Origin: Notolepis coatsorum
Taxonomy: Eukaryota; Chordata; Actinopteri; Aulopiformes; Paralepididae
Length of the DNA stretch: 64,000 nucleotides
NCBI GenBank assembly: GCA_963971535.1
Contig: OZ020601.1
Location: 19,243,814-19,307,813 of the forward strand
Reading direction: 5' to 3'
Below the pieces are notes generated by a model. The model saw only the letters and a list, made by a program, of their open reading frames with translations, made no database searches and had not been told where the DNA came from. How positions within the stretch are numbered: position 1 is the first letter of the stretch; each line of letters starts with the position of its first letter. This document shows positions 35,660-46,924 of the stretch, piece by piece. The position numbers and the translations under genes were made by a program.

Positions 35660-36775
35660 TGCAACAATGAATCAGCCTCTCCCTGAACGTCAGCAAAACA
35701 AAGGAGATGATTGTGGACTTCAGGAGGTCGGGGGTCAAGGACTACAGCCCCCTCAGCATCGACGGGGCACCGGTTGAGAGAGTCAACAGCTTCAAGTACC
35801 TCGGAGCCCACATATCCGAGGACTTGAAATGGACCATACACATTAACAGTGTGGTGAAGAAGGCACGACAACGCCTCTACTTCCTCAGGCGCCTAAGGAA
35901 GTTCCAAGTCAGCCAGAAGATCCTTAAGAACTTCTACTCATGTACAATAGAGAGCATCTTGACCGGCAACATCACCTCCTGGTTTGGGAATAGCACTGCA
36001 AAAGACCAAAGCAGACTACAAAGAGTGACACGTTCAGCCGAACGCACAATTGGAGGGGGGCTCCCCACCCTCCAGAACATTTACAACAAGCGTTGCAAGG
36101 GGAAGGCTAAGAGAATTATTAAGGACTCGAGCCACCCGAACAACTGCCTCTTTGAACTGCTGCCGTCAGGCAAGCGACACAGGAGTCTCAAGGCGAGCAC
36201 AGAAAGACTCAGAAGTAGCTTCTATCCCCAGGCCATCAGGCTGCTAAACGAACAATGAATGAACACTACACAACAACAACCACCAAACACACATAGCACA
36301 CACATCCACACGCACACACTCACTTTAAACAAACACACTGTAGCACCCACTACACACACTTTATAGCACACACCCACTTTAAACAAACACACTGTAGCAC
36401 CCACTCCCCACACTTTATATTTATGGATGAAGGATTGCACTACAACTCGTACACCTTACTGTAAATTGTACCTAAAATTGTACCTCATCCCATTTCTGCT
36501 TTGCACTAGATAGTACTGTACATTAGTACACTGCATAGTATTGTGTATTGTATATTATATGGTAACTCAGAACATTGTACATATGTCTATACCGAACAAC
36601 TGTGACCTCATTCTTCTTCTAAATTCATGCTATATTATGTTATTATGTTATTTGATACTATCTTGTCTAGCACAGTCTCTGGAGCGTAACAGTAAGAAGC
36701 ATTTTGTATGAAAGTATTCTGTACTTCTGTATGACAACTATTAAAGAACTTGAACTTGAACTTGAACTTGAACAA
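35660..36775 (+). mobile_element. 5'-truncated LINE ORF2 C-terminus with TTGAAC tail
   Basis: The frame 35707-36255 is intact: MIVDFRRSG, LSIDGAPVERVNSFKYLG, KARQRLYFLRRLRKF, FYSCTIESILTGNITSWFGN, KRIIKDSSHPNN, LLPSGKRHRSLKA and FYPQAIRLLNEQ. This is a common fish LINE C-terminus of the CR1 superfamily, probably Rex1-like (clade uncertain). The 3' UTR of about 0.5 kb ends ATTAAAGAACTTGAAC with four TTGAAC units. RT catalytic motifs are absent through truncation. Confidence 0.9.
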
Positions 36776-36874
36776 TACGTCTTAAAAGAAAGAAATTAGC
36801 AACATATTGAACATTTGCAGCATAGTGGGGACAATAACAACAAAGAATAACAACAATTTACAGTACAGTATTAA

Positions 36875-37801
36875 CTCATTCAGCGCCACCGGTTATTCCA
36901 CGAGATGACGCTAGTGCGCCACCACTGTAAGTCAATGGGGGGACTGCGAGATTTGCGAGTCCTTAAAATATATCTTAACGTATAGCTATGGGTCTAATAC
37001 ACCCGTCGATTATCAGTTAGTTGCATCCAGTCAACATGTACAAAACGGATAGTTTTTTCATCTGTACATTTCCGTTTTATAGCCTTTTGAATATGAGTAT
37101 AACTTTGGGTGCCTCTGAGTAATCTGAGAAAGACGGATAATAGCGTTTTAGTGGAATACACTAAACACGTTGTAATTTTTCACCTGATTATCGTATCTTC
37201 CTGAAATCAACGCTAGATTATCATCATTATCCTTCCTCGTGCATACATGAAAAGAGCATTGGACCGCGGGGCTCCGCCGCAGCCTCCTCAAACTCAACGG
37301 CACACAGCCACGCACACACACAGCCGCGATCGCGGTAGAAAGACAAATTTATATATAGTGTTCTTACCTTGTATCTGATGTAATGCAAAAGAAATAATCC
37401 AATTATCTCATCGCCATTTGAAGTACTGGGCGTGGAGGTCCGTGCCACGTTCAACAGCATTGCATATTGAGGGGGGGGGGGGGGGGCAGCCTCGCAGATG
37501 TATGTATGAAACAGGTTACCTCGCCTGAGTATTTAAACCCCGCCCGCACTGCTGGGATCATCCCAGAAAAGAAACTAGACCATTCCCAATGGGGTGCAAT
37601 ACCAACTGGAAGGCGTAGGCGGCGGTATTTGCCCTTTTGCAAGCTCAGACCCATTCCCAACGATAACATCAGGCTGGATGGATGAAAATTAATGGATATC
37701 GCGAATAAAAGAAATAACGATTAAAACCTGACTATACTCGGGTCTGGCGCTCAAGCAATGGCGAGTTAACCCGACTATCATCGTGACTGGCGCTGAATGA
37801 G
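36875..37801. mobile_element. Non-autonomous TTAA-target DNA element with intact ends
   Basis: Perfect 14-bp terminal inverted repeats CTCATTCAGCGCCA / TGGCGCTGAATGAG are flanked by TTAA at 36871-36874 and 37802-37805. TTAA duplication defines the piggyBac-type target. At 927 bp with no transposase frame it is non-autonomous. A C-terminal GCG-rich part around 37480-37680 is absent from some family copies. Confidence 0.85.
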
Positions 37802-37879
37802 TTAAGTGTAGTATGTGCAAATCTGTGGTCAGTATTGTGTGCAAATCAGTAGCAGGAGCAGCAATCAAATAATTTCCCT

Positions 37880-38092
37880 CAGTTCACAGGCCAGTAGCTG
37901 GCTGTTGACTACCTGGGGAAACTGTCCTGGAGTCTGCTTGGTCCAGGCCTTCAGGCTGCGTACTCGTCTCCTGGGACCCATAAAAGAGGTGTCCAACCTG
38001 GCAACCCTGCACCAAGGTGACTGACAGCCGGATTCGATCAGTGTCTCTTGCGTTGGTAACGAGCACTTAGTCCGCTGCGCCACCCAGCCGCC
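37880..38092 (-). mobile_element. SINE (family C), partial copy
   Basis: The tRNA-like head at the high-coordinate end reads, on the plus strand, CAGCCGGATTCGATCAGTGT, CTTGCGTTGGTAACGAGC and CGCTGCGCCACCCAGCCGCC. The low-coordinate border is uncertain. Confidence 0.65.
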
Positions 38093-38269
38093 CTACCTCC
38101 CTAATATTTCTGTAATTTTCACATTGTGTTAGGAAGTGTAATTCTGTCTCTACGGCTCCCTCATCACATAGACAGCACAGCCTCTCCTCTCTGGGCAGCC
38201 AGGTCTGTCTGTGTCTGCCCTTCTCTATTCGCCAAACCATGGTCACTCAGTCTGTACATTGTCAAAGTA

Positions 38270-38740
38270 TTTTTATCCACTTTTTCTCCTTATTTTTCTA
38301 TTTTTCTCCCATCCCAATTTTCACTGTTTCCAATTCTCCCCTCCCCTGTCTTGAACGTTGCTTGCATATGCCCCCCACTGGTCGGTTGTAGGGAGGATAG
38401 AAGCCTTGCATCACGTGTCCCCTCCGGTACACAAGGAGGCAGCCTGTCACATCTTTTCACCTGCCAGCGCGGACTCTCATTGGCGAGGTGTAACGTGTGG
38501 GAGGCTCACACTACCCCCGCCATTTCCTGTCTCTGCTGTGCAGGCGTCCCCCAACCGACCTGTAGGAGTCGCTGTCCACAACGTCCAGATTACCACCCAT
38601 CGACTTCCACCCGCTGACTCTGCCAATTGAGCCAGTATGACGGCCGGCCCAAGCCAGAGGCAACGCCGACAGCCGGATTCAAACCCGGTGTATCTTGCGT
38701 TGGTGACGAGCGCAATGTCCGCTGCGCCACCCAGCCGCCC
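38270..38740 (-). mobile_element. SINE (family C), full-length copy
   Basis: About 470 bp. The minus strand starts GGCGGCTGGGTGGCGCAGCG, includes a B-box-like GGGTTTGAATCC, and ends in an A-rich tail (T-run on plus). The frames 38126-38617 and 38358-38630 are shadows. Confidence 0.88.
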
Positions 38741-38784
38741 ACAGTCTTTCTTAGATTCTTATCAGTTACTTTCTCTTGCTGTCT

Positions 38785-38800
38785 CTCTCTCTCTCTGTTT

Positions 38801-38855
<55 letters not shown>
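38785..38855 (+). repeat. (CT)n microsatellite
   Basis: CT dinucleotides with a TTTTTAT interruption. Confidence 0.95.
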
Positions 38856-38856
<1 letters not shown>

Positions 38857-39008
38857 AATATTGGTCTCGTCCAACAGATTGTTTCACTGTCCCTCAGATG
38901 AGTTTCAACTTGACAACCCATTACTGAGTTTACTTCCTGTTGCAGTGTTTTATTAATATCAACAGCTGACAGGAAATAAACATGGATCCAAGCTGTTCCC
39001 TATAGCAA

Positions 39009-39009
<1 letters not shown>

Positions 39010-39089
<80 letters not shown>
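39010..39089 (+). repeat. (CT)n microsatellite
   Basis: 80 bp of perfect CT. Confidence 0.97.
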
Positions 39090-39266
39090 GTTGTTTGATA
39101 GTGTCATGTCTAGGGCTGTACCAGACTGTAAAGAATATATTAAAAATAAACAATGTTGAAGTCTATTCATTCAACACTTTCTGGCTAAATACATTGGCAT
39201 GCATTTCAGTGCTAGCATGTTAAGACTGAATATAAGACCAGATATTAGCCTGCATGTGAATTTTAG

Positions 39267-39345
39267 CAACGCAGACAGCCGGAGTCGAACCCGGTGTCTC
39301 TTGCGTTGGTGACAAGCGCAATGTCCGCTGCGCCACCCAGCCGCC
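39267..39345 (-). mobile_element. SINE (family C), tRNA-head fragment
   Basis: CAGCCGGAGTCGAACCCGGT, TCTTGCGTTGGTGACAAGCG and the terminal CACCCAGCCGCC. Confidence 0.8.
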
Positions 39346-39359
39346 AGAGTCTGGGTTTT

Positions 39360-39600
39360 TTTCACAGCCGCTCCAGTTGACGGCCTGTGGTTTTAAGCTG
39401 GCGGAGGTCAGAGGTGAACCAGGGGGCGGAATGGGTGAATGAAACTGTGCAAGTTTTCAGGGAAGCCAGGGCGGTGAGGGAAGAGGAGAGGCAGTTGTTA
39501 TAGTGATTCACCAGGTCAGCAGGGGAGGGGGATGGGGAGGGCTGGGGTAGGAATTGATCAGGGTGGTGAGATCTGTGGGGTTAATGTAGATAACACTATA
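39360..39600 (-). pseudogene. LINE ORF2 linker fragment
   Basis: The minus strand reads LVNHYNNCLSSSLTALASLK, then APWFTSDLRQLKTTGRQLERL, the segment between endonuclease and RT in CR1/L2-group LINEs. It is truncated on both sides. Confidence 0.75.
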
Positions 39601-39636
39601 GATATACACAATATAGATACACCTATATTGTGTCTC

Positions 39637-39677
39637 TCTCTCCTTTCTTTCTGTCTGTCTCTTTATCTTTCTTTCTT

Positions 39678-39750
<73 letters not shown>

Positions 39751-39790
39751 TTCTCTCTCTCTCTATATCTTTCTGTCTCTCTCTTTCTGT
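39637..39790 (+). repeat. (CT)n microsatellite
   Basis: Imperfect, with CTTT steps at both ends. Confidence 0.95.
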
Positions 39791-39994
39791 GGTTGTTTTA
39801 ATAGTGCCATGGTCCACGTGTATCAACGGGGAGGCAGTGACAACCAGTGGTGAGAAGTAATAACTACAAGGATAGGACAAGACAACTCAGAGCATGTGAG
39901 GAGCTGCTCTGTAGATAAGAGACAGTAGCCAAGCCAGGCTGATAAACTCACTGTCCATAACCCTACATGTATTGTCTCTGGTATAGTTGTTTCT

Positions 39995-40162
39995 AAATCT
40001 AACATTAACCTAACCCTGACCTAACCCTAGCCTAACCTTAACCTAGCCTAACCCTAGCCTAGCCATAACCTAATCTAACCCTAACCTAACCCTAATCTAA
40101 TCTAGCCCTAACCTAATTTTAACCTAGTCTAACCTAATCCAAACCTCACCTAACCTAGGCTG
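39995..40162 (+). repeat. Degenerate CCTAAC (telomere-like) repeat
   Basis: Hexamers and heptamers such as CCTAACC, CCTAGCC and CTAATCT, including a few exact CCCTAA units. Confidence 0.85.
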
Positions 40163-40243
40163 TGCATGATATGCCAGGGTTTTAAGCTGTAGAACATGAC
40201 CTGGACCCTCGTTTTTAAATCAAATCCAAAACAAATCAGTGAT

Positions 40244-40905
40244 TACAGTTTTTTTGGATTGCATAAACACAAAATTATTTAGTATTACACACAATTATCA
40301 AAACCTTACACTCAAGTAGCAAAACATGGGCCCAGGTTTTACACCACTATAAGCACAATGTCAGCCTCACACTTTTTGCAAAACAATACACACAGTGATT
40401 TGTAAAACACTAAACACACTTGCATTACATTAGACACAGCATGTCAAATTACCACACATTTGAGCCAATTGGTTAAACACAGCCATCAGGTGCACAAACA
40501 CATGATTGCTTAATTGTAGATACACCAATCAGGTTTACAGTAAACACTATAGAAATGGTGTGGCACCCAAGTGGCGAACCATGTAACGTGCTACGTCGCG
40601 AAGCGGCCGACCTGGGTTCGATTCCCGGACCCGGTGTCCCGTCCCCCCCCCCCCCCTCTGTCTCCCGCTCTTCCTCTCTCTCTCTCTACCGGACTGCCCG
40701 GTAGCAAAAAACAATACAAATCTACCAAAAACAGAATAAAAAAAGTTCACCTGTCTTCAACCAAAATGGAAGTACACAGAGAATGTGTTTTGCAAAACTG
40801 TGAGGTTGACATTGTGCTTATAGTGGTGCAAATCTGGGCCCATGTTTTGCTCCTTGAGTGTAAGGTTTTGATTTTAGTGTTTATGCAATCGAAAATGAAA
40901 ATAAT
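40244..40905. mobile_element. Mariner-like MITE with long inverted repeats, split by a SINE
   Basis: Left arm (about 40250-40392) and right arm (about 40775-40898) are inverted copies: GATTGCATAAACAC, CAAAACCTTACACTCAAG, CAAAACATGGGCCCAG, CACCACTATAAGCACAATGT and TTTTGCAAAACA. TACAGT at the left edge fits Tc1/mariner ends. A family B SINE (40558-40745) sits between the arms. Confidence 0.78.
40558..40745 (+). mobile_element. tRNA-derived SINE (family B)
   Basis: GGCACCCAAGTGGCG, GTCGCGAAGCGGCCGACC, B box GGTTCGATTCCCGG, and the CTACCGGACTGCCCGGTAGC hairpin shared with 30277-30479. Confidence 0.87.
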
Positions 40906-40989
40906 GGTGTTGATTGGACGAAAACTGGAGGCGTGACAGCAATTTGATTGACAGGAGCGAGGATGCCGTCGATCCCTACAGAAGATAAT

Positions 40990-41640
40990 AAAAAAAAAAA
41001 AAAATTAGTCTACATAAAAACCTTTAAAGGTGTGCTATAGATAATATTTTATTTAGAGTAATCTTTTTTTTATTTTATTATAACAATGATACAAAGATAA
41101 GTATTGGGTATTTTAAAATTATTTGCGGGTCCAAAATGTATGTTGTTATTTACATGTTGTTTACATGTATCCCTTCCCTACTTCCCATTTCCCCATGTGG
41201 AATGCACCTGATAAATGAAAATAAATGACATGGCTCTAATGTGACATTTAGTGAATGTTATAGCACCTTTAATTATGTTACCTTGTTGACACTGTTGGTC
41301 TGATGTGTGGGTTGGAGTTGAGTTTAACCTTAATATTAATTACTAGCCTAACATTAACTAACCTTAATATTCGCTCCGCTGCATTTATCTGTGCCAGTAC
41401 TAGGGCTGTGGTATTGTGCATCCCGGCACATCGTAATGATTAGACAAGGATTTAATCGTTTCCAAGTAGCCTATTGGTCACACCAAATAGGTCTAAACTT
41501 GTTGGTATACATCTACTATCTAGTAGTTGTATAAGTTAGTTTAAAAACCAGAGGTGACTGCAGCAACATGCACCAACATGTAAACAACAACATTCATTTT
41601 GGACCTGCAAGAATGTTTTGAATGATAAATTCATGAATCA
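40990..41640. other. AT-rich intergenic sequence
   Basis: No gene recognised. TAGGGCTGTGGTATTGTGCA near 41402 may be a DNA-element end. Confidence 0.35.
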
Positions 41641-41644
41641 ATGT

Positions 41645-41967
41645 TTTTTCTTTTTTTTATCCACTTTTTCTCCTTATTTTTTCTCCCATCCCAATTTCGT
41701 GTTTCCAATTCTCCCCTCCCCTGTCTTGAACGTTGCTCGCATATGCCCCCCACTGGTCGGTTGTAGGGAGGATAGAAGCCTTGCATCACGTGTCCCCTCC
41801 GGTACACGAGGAGGCAGCCTGTCACATCTTTTCACCTGCCAGCGCGGACTCTCATTGGCGAGGTGTAACGTGTGGGAGGCTCACACTACCCCCGCTATTT
41901 CCTGTCTCTGCTGTGCAGGCGTCCCCCAACCGACCTGTAGGAATCGCTGTCCACAACGTCCAGATTA
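41645..41967 (-). mobile_element. SINE (family C) lacking its tRNA head
   Basis: It aligns with 38270-38590 and stops at CAGATTAC, where LINE sequence begins. The missing head is not found beyond the LINE. Confidence 0.85.
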
Positions 41968-44160
41968 CTGTCACAAAACAGTCACATCTAGAGACCTCAA
42001 AACCTACTCTAGCGAGGCCTTTAACCTTGAACTGGAGAGCCTGGACTGGTCAGATGAACTCAATGGTATACTGGTTGAAGAAACATGGCTTGGTTTCAAA
42101 ACCAAATTTTCAACAATACTAAACAACATGGCCCCCCTAAGAACCACCAGGGTAAAAAATCGCGCTGAGCCGTGGATGCACACTGAAATACTGACCGCTA
42201 TGAAAACCAGAGACAAAAAATGCTCTGAGTTTCGTAAAAGTCAGTCAAAGCTTACCAAAAGCAAGAGCAGTGAACTCCAAGCCCACGTGACTGAACTCAA
42301 ACTGGAAAGAAACAGACTAAGAAATGACGTAAACTCCATGATCAAAACAGCAAGAAAAAACTTCATCAATGACAAAACTGAGGAAAACAATAACAAACCA
42401 CGTGAACTTTGGAAATTACTCAATAATCAACTAGGCTGCAGTAAAAAACTTAAAACCAGATTCTCAAACATAAACATAAAGACGGACAACACGCTCATCA
42501 CAGACAAGCTGGATGTAGCCAATTACTTAAACATTATGGGGTAGAACACATAGTAGCATACTACAAGAACCTAGGGGTCCACAAAGACGACTTCAAACTG
42601 GAAATGGTAACAACAGATGAGGTACTCAAAAAACTGAGCCCAGGCAACTACCGCCCTGTTTCTATCCTTACCTCCATCTCGAAAGTCACGGAAAAAATTG
42701 TATACGAACAGGTCGAAAAGTACCTTGCGGAAAAAAATCTAATCTACGAATTCCAATCTGGCTTCAGAACATCCCACTCCACTGACACATGCCTTCTCTA
42801 TTTAAACGACCACATCAAACAAGAGGTGGACGCGGGCAAATACTGCGGCATGGTCATGCTGGACCTACAAAAGGCCTTCGACACAGTCAATCACACCATT
42901 CTGATTGACAAGCTAAAAGCAATTGGTTTTGATAGTATATCAGTGAGCTGGATGCAATCCTACCTGGAGGGGAGAGAACAGATGGTGGAGGTAAACGGTA
43001 CCCTACCCCCCCCCACTCACAGTGAGCTGTGGTGTTCCACAAGGAAGCATACTAGGACTGCTACTGTTCCTAATTTATGCAAATGACATGTCGTCATCTT
43101 GTGACTGCAACTTGTTCCTGTTTGCGGACGACTCAGCCCTGCTGGTCTCTGACAAGAACAAGTTACAGGTTGAAAAAACCCTCAGCTCGGAACTAGGCAA
43201 AATCTGCATATGGCTCGCTGATAACAAACTATCATTACACATGGGCAAAACAGAGTCCATTCTCTTCGGTTCAAATAACAAACTCAGACAGCAAGACCGA
43301 CGGCTTCTCAGTTACAGTGGGTGACAATATTGTCACAAGGAAAGAAGAAATTACCTACCTGGGCTCCATCCTAGAGGCAAATCTTTCCTGTGACAAAATG
43401 GCATCCAATGTAATAAAAAAAGTCAACCAACGAACTCGATTCTTGTACCGGATCTCCTCACTGGTAAACAAGAATACCCTGAAGACTCTGGCAGGAGCAC
43501 TCATTCAAGGGTACTACGACTATGCTTGCACCTCATGGTACCAAAGCACCTCAAAGGCGCTAAAAACAAAATTACAAACATCTCAAAACAAACTGGTCAG
43601 ACTACTGCTTGACCTTACTCCTAGAACCCACCTCACCCCTGCCCACTTTGACAAACTAGGATGGCTTAGAGTAGACGACAGAGTACAGCAACTTGCAATG
43701 GGCCTGGTCTACAAGATACACTACACGACCAAGGTACCCATGTACATGTCAAAATACTTCCCAAAGGTCAGTGAATACCACGATCACAACACCAGAGGGA
43801 GCTCCACAAATCATGTTAAACCCAGATTCGGCTCAAACAAGGGATTAAACACGTTTCGCAATTATGCCAATCAATGTGGAACGCCCTACCCAAAGCTGTA
43901 AAGGAATGTGGATCACTACCCACTTTCAAAAACACTCTCAAATAACACCTACGGGAGACTGCAATTCGAAACTGGCCCCTGTAAATGTCCTAACCCAACC
44001 CCCTCCAATGTACAATAAATGACCAAGTATGGTTTCGTCAATATTCCAATGTACAGTTTTGCTTGTACAGTTGTACAGTGTCCCCCACCCCTCCTACCAA
44101 ACCCCCCCCCCCCCCCACCCAACCACCTCCAATGTACAGCCCCCCCAATAAAAGCAATAC
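41968..44160 (+). mobile_element. CR1-group LINE, frameshifted ORF2 with RT
   Basis: Coding pieces in order: linker (to 42541; AEPWMHTEILTAMKTRDKK), then after an internal deletion GNYRPVSILTSISKVTEK, FQSGFRTSHSTDTCLLYL, LDLQKAFDTVNH (palm motif A, about 42860-42895), GVPQGSILG, FLFADDSALLVSD (motif C, from about 43115), NKLSLHMGKTESILFG, YLGSILEANLSC, and a C-terminus ending SLPTFKNTLK. Frameshifts lie near 42540, in a C-run near 43005 and near 43320 and 43870. The sequence between the linker and GNYRPVS is shorter than in relatives. The 3' UTR is shared with 51513-51707. The element is 5'-truncated and dead. Confidence 0.88.
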
Positions 44161-44164
44161 TTTT

Positions 44165-44669
44165 ATTCTGCACCTTTCTTTTTTTTTTACCTACTTTGTC
44201 TCCTCCTTTTTCTGTGATTTTTCTCCCATCCCAATTTCCTCTTGTGCCAATTCTCCCTCCCCTGTCCTGATCGTTGCTCGCATGTGCCCCCCACTGGTCG
44301 GTCGTAGGGAGGGTAGAAGCCCATCACATGTCCCCTCTGATACATGTGGAGGCAGCCAGCCACTTCTTTTCACCTGCCAGCACGGACTCTCATTGGCGAG
44401 GTGTAACGTGTGGGAGGCTCACACTGCCCCCGCCATCTCCTGTCTTTGCTGTGCAGGCGCCCTGACCGACCTGTAGGAGTCGCTGTTTACAACGACCAGA
44501 TTACCACCCATCGACTTCCCTCCCGCTGACTCTGCCAATTGAGTCAGTATGACGGCCGGCCCAAGTCGGAGGCAACGCTGACAGCCGGATTCGAGACCGG
44601 TGTCTCTTGCGTTGGTGACGAGCGCAATGTCAGATGCGCCACCCAGCCGCCTATATTCTGCACCTTTCT
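44165..44669 (-). mobile_element. SINE (family C) with exact target-site duplication
   Basis: The body (44180-44654) is full length. ATTCTGCACCTTTCT flanks it at 44165-44179 and 44655-44669, with the T-run (poly(A) tail on minus) next to the first copy. It inserted just downstream of the LINE. Confidence 0.93.
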
Positions 44670-45631
44670 AAAAGGTCTGTGGGTGTATTATTTGAATTGT
44701 ATCATTGTAATGATTACTCTACATATGACCGGTAAATGGTAAAGGAAAAGGCTGTTAATTTCTGCCATAGGCGAAGGGGGCTTGATGTCATCAAATTAAA
44801 TGGTCACATCAGCTGATATATATATCCGGAGCAGCATTGATTATCTATGCTTGACTTTAACAAGGTCGCATCTATGCATCATTTATAGGTAACTGACTCA
44901 TCTGACTGATGTAGGAAAGTTGTGAGGGGGGTGAGTGACGTCATACCCGATGCATCGTGTGATAGGTCATTTCCTCCTCAGCCCGTTTCATTCATAGTAT
45001 TACTACTATCATGTTACTGTCTGCCTACTGTGTTGTTGATTTGTCTGCGTCGAAACTACTAAAACTAAGCAAGAAATATCAAAGGAAGAAGCTGTTTGAA
45101 TGTAATAAACTGTAAAATATTCAACTTTAGGTTACAGCGACTCATGCAAGATCACTTCCACTGCCGATATGTGTTTCCTGACCGAAACATGTCGAAGGGG
45201 GATCTTTTAGAAGCGACACACAACCACACACAGTTGTATTCACATATTCACATATTCACATATGTCTATGGTTGTATTACACATCAGACTGAGAAATAGA
45301 GGAAACGTTTTCAGCGATGACTTCTAACTGTGAAGTTACCAAGAGTTGTCTTTAATAACACTTCCGGTTATAGCATTTAGCTGTTAAAATAAAAGCTTTA
45401 CTATAAAAAGTAAGATGATTTTTTCCCTTTCAGATAAGATTCCTTTATTGATTGGAAATACGGGCGTCATAGCAGCATGGGGGAGGTTAGGTGTATGTAT
45501 GTATGGGAAGAATAATAGAAGAAAGACATTAAAACTGCAATAAAATTAAAACTGAATATAGAAATATGAGAGAAATAAACAGTATTACTGCCTTGGCCAG
45601 TATAATACACAGCGTGCAGGTGAGGGTCTGC
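44670..45631. other. Intergenic sequence
   Basis: No gene recognised. A short tandem CACATATTCACATATTCACA lies near 45240. Confidence 0.35.
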
Positions 45632-46550
45632 ATGTAATAATAATACATCTATCTTATATATAGCGCTTTTCCAGGTGCTCAAAGGCGATTTACATGGGCA
45701 GGAGAGACGAACTATGGCAAAACAAAAAACAGAACAAAAACAGAACAAAAATAATACATGACAAAATAAAATAAAACCGACAGAAAATTAGAGGTCAAAA
45801 GCAAGATTGAAAAGGTGAGTTTTGAGGGCTGATTTAAAAGTTGTCAGGGTGTTTGCATCACGGATATGGCTGGGGAGGGCATTCCAGAGGGAGGGGGCAG
45901 CAGCAGCAAAGGCCCTGTCGCCCCAGGTCCGGAGCTTGGTCATGGGAGGTGTTAGGAGGTTGGCATCTGCAGACCTAAGGCGACGGGTGGGCATGTGATG
46001 GTGGAGGAGGTCGGACATGTAGGGAGGGGCAAGGTTGTTAAGGGCTTTAAATGTGATGAGTAGTATTTTAAAATGTATCCTGTATTTGATTGGAAGCCAG
46101 TGGAGGTCGTGGAGGACAGGGGTGATGTGATCAGAGCGACGGGGGGAGGTGAGCATGCGGGCAGCAGAGTTTTGGACATATTGGAGTTTATTGAGAATAG
46201 TGTTTGGTGAGCCGTAGAGGATGCTGTTGCAGACAGTAATCTAGTCTTGATGATATGAATGCATGAACCAGTGTTTCAGCAGCGGAGAGTGATAGGGAGG
46301 GGCGGAGACGAGCAATGTTCCGGAGGTGATAGAAGGCCGATTTGGTTATGTGGTTCACATGGGGGAGGAAAGAAAGGGTGGAGTCCAGGATGATGCCAAG
46401 GTTACGGACGTGAGTGGAGGGGGTAACAATGGAACCATCAATATTTAGGGTGAAATCCTGGGTGTGGCTGGTGAGGGATTTTGGACCGATAATGATGATT
46501 TCTGATTTATTGCAGTTTAATGTAATATGTACCTTAACTATACGCCTAAT
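45632..46550 (-). mobile_element. CR1/L2-group LINE, 3' part with (ATT)n tail
   Basis: The minus strand encodes LNCNKSEIIIIGPKS, NIDGSIVTPSTHVRNLGIIL, ARLRPSLSLSAAETLVHAFI, SSRLDYC, then after a small insertion near 46230 QNSAARMLTSPRRSDHITPV, LHWLPIKYRIHFKILLITFK, SLWNALPSHIRD and LKTHLFNLAFDL. The 3' UTR ends AAAAGCGCTATATATAAG and a short (ATT)n. 5'-truncated in the post-RT region. Confidence 0.9.
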
Positions 46551-46555
46551 AGATC

Positions 46556-46920
46556 TCAAGTTCTGCAGCTGTTAGTTCTCCAGCTGTTGGCAGCAGAACA
46601 TGCCCACGGAACCTTGTCGAGCCTGATGGACATTGTCATGAAGGACTTGCCAAGGCAGTTAGTGGAGTGTCTGGGGGTATGAGTCTGTGGCTGAACATGC
46701 TCCTCATCCTGGCTAGCTCCTCATAGAGGGGATAAGTCTGTGGCTGAACGTGCTCTTCATCTTGGCTAGCTCCTTGGAAGGGGTTATCCAGGATAGTGGC
46801 CAGATTCCTTCATCATCATCTCTGCCACCACCTCTAGTTTGACCAACCAGACTCCCACTACACAGCTAGCCTTCCTCGCGAGCTTGTTCAGTTTGTTGGT
46901 GTTGTATTACTTAAAGTTAT
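46556..46920. repeat. Unidentified segment with two-copy 55-bp repeat
   Basis: GTCTGTGGCTGAACATGCTC...CATCCTGGCTAGCTCCT occurs twice in tandem (about 46677-46790). The origin is not recognised. Confidence 0.5.
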
Positions 46921-46924
46921 ACTA

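Noticed and set aside
38126-38617. 163-codon frame, and similar frames at 41618 and 44063
   Set aside because: Shared among SINE family C copies, so they are SINE shadows; the 41618 frame only becomes coding where LINE sequence starts.
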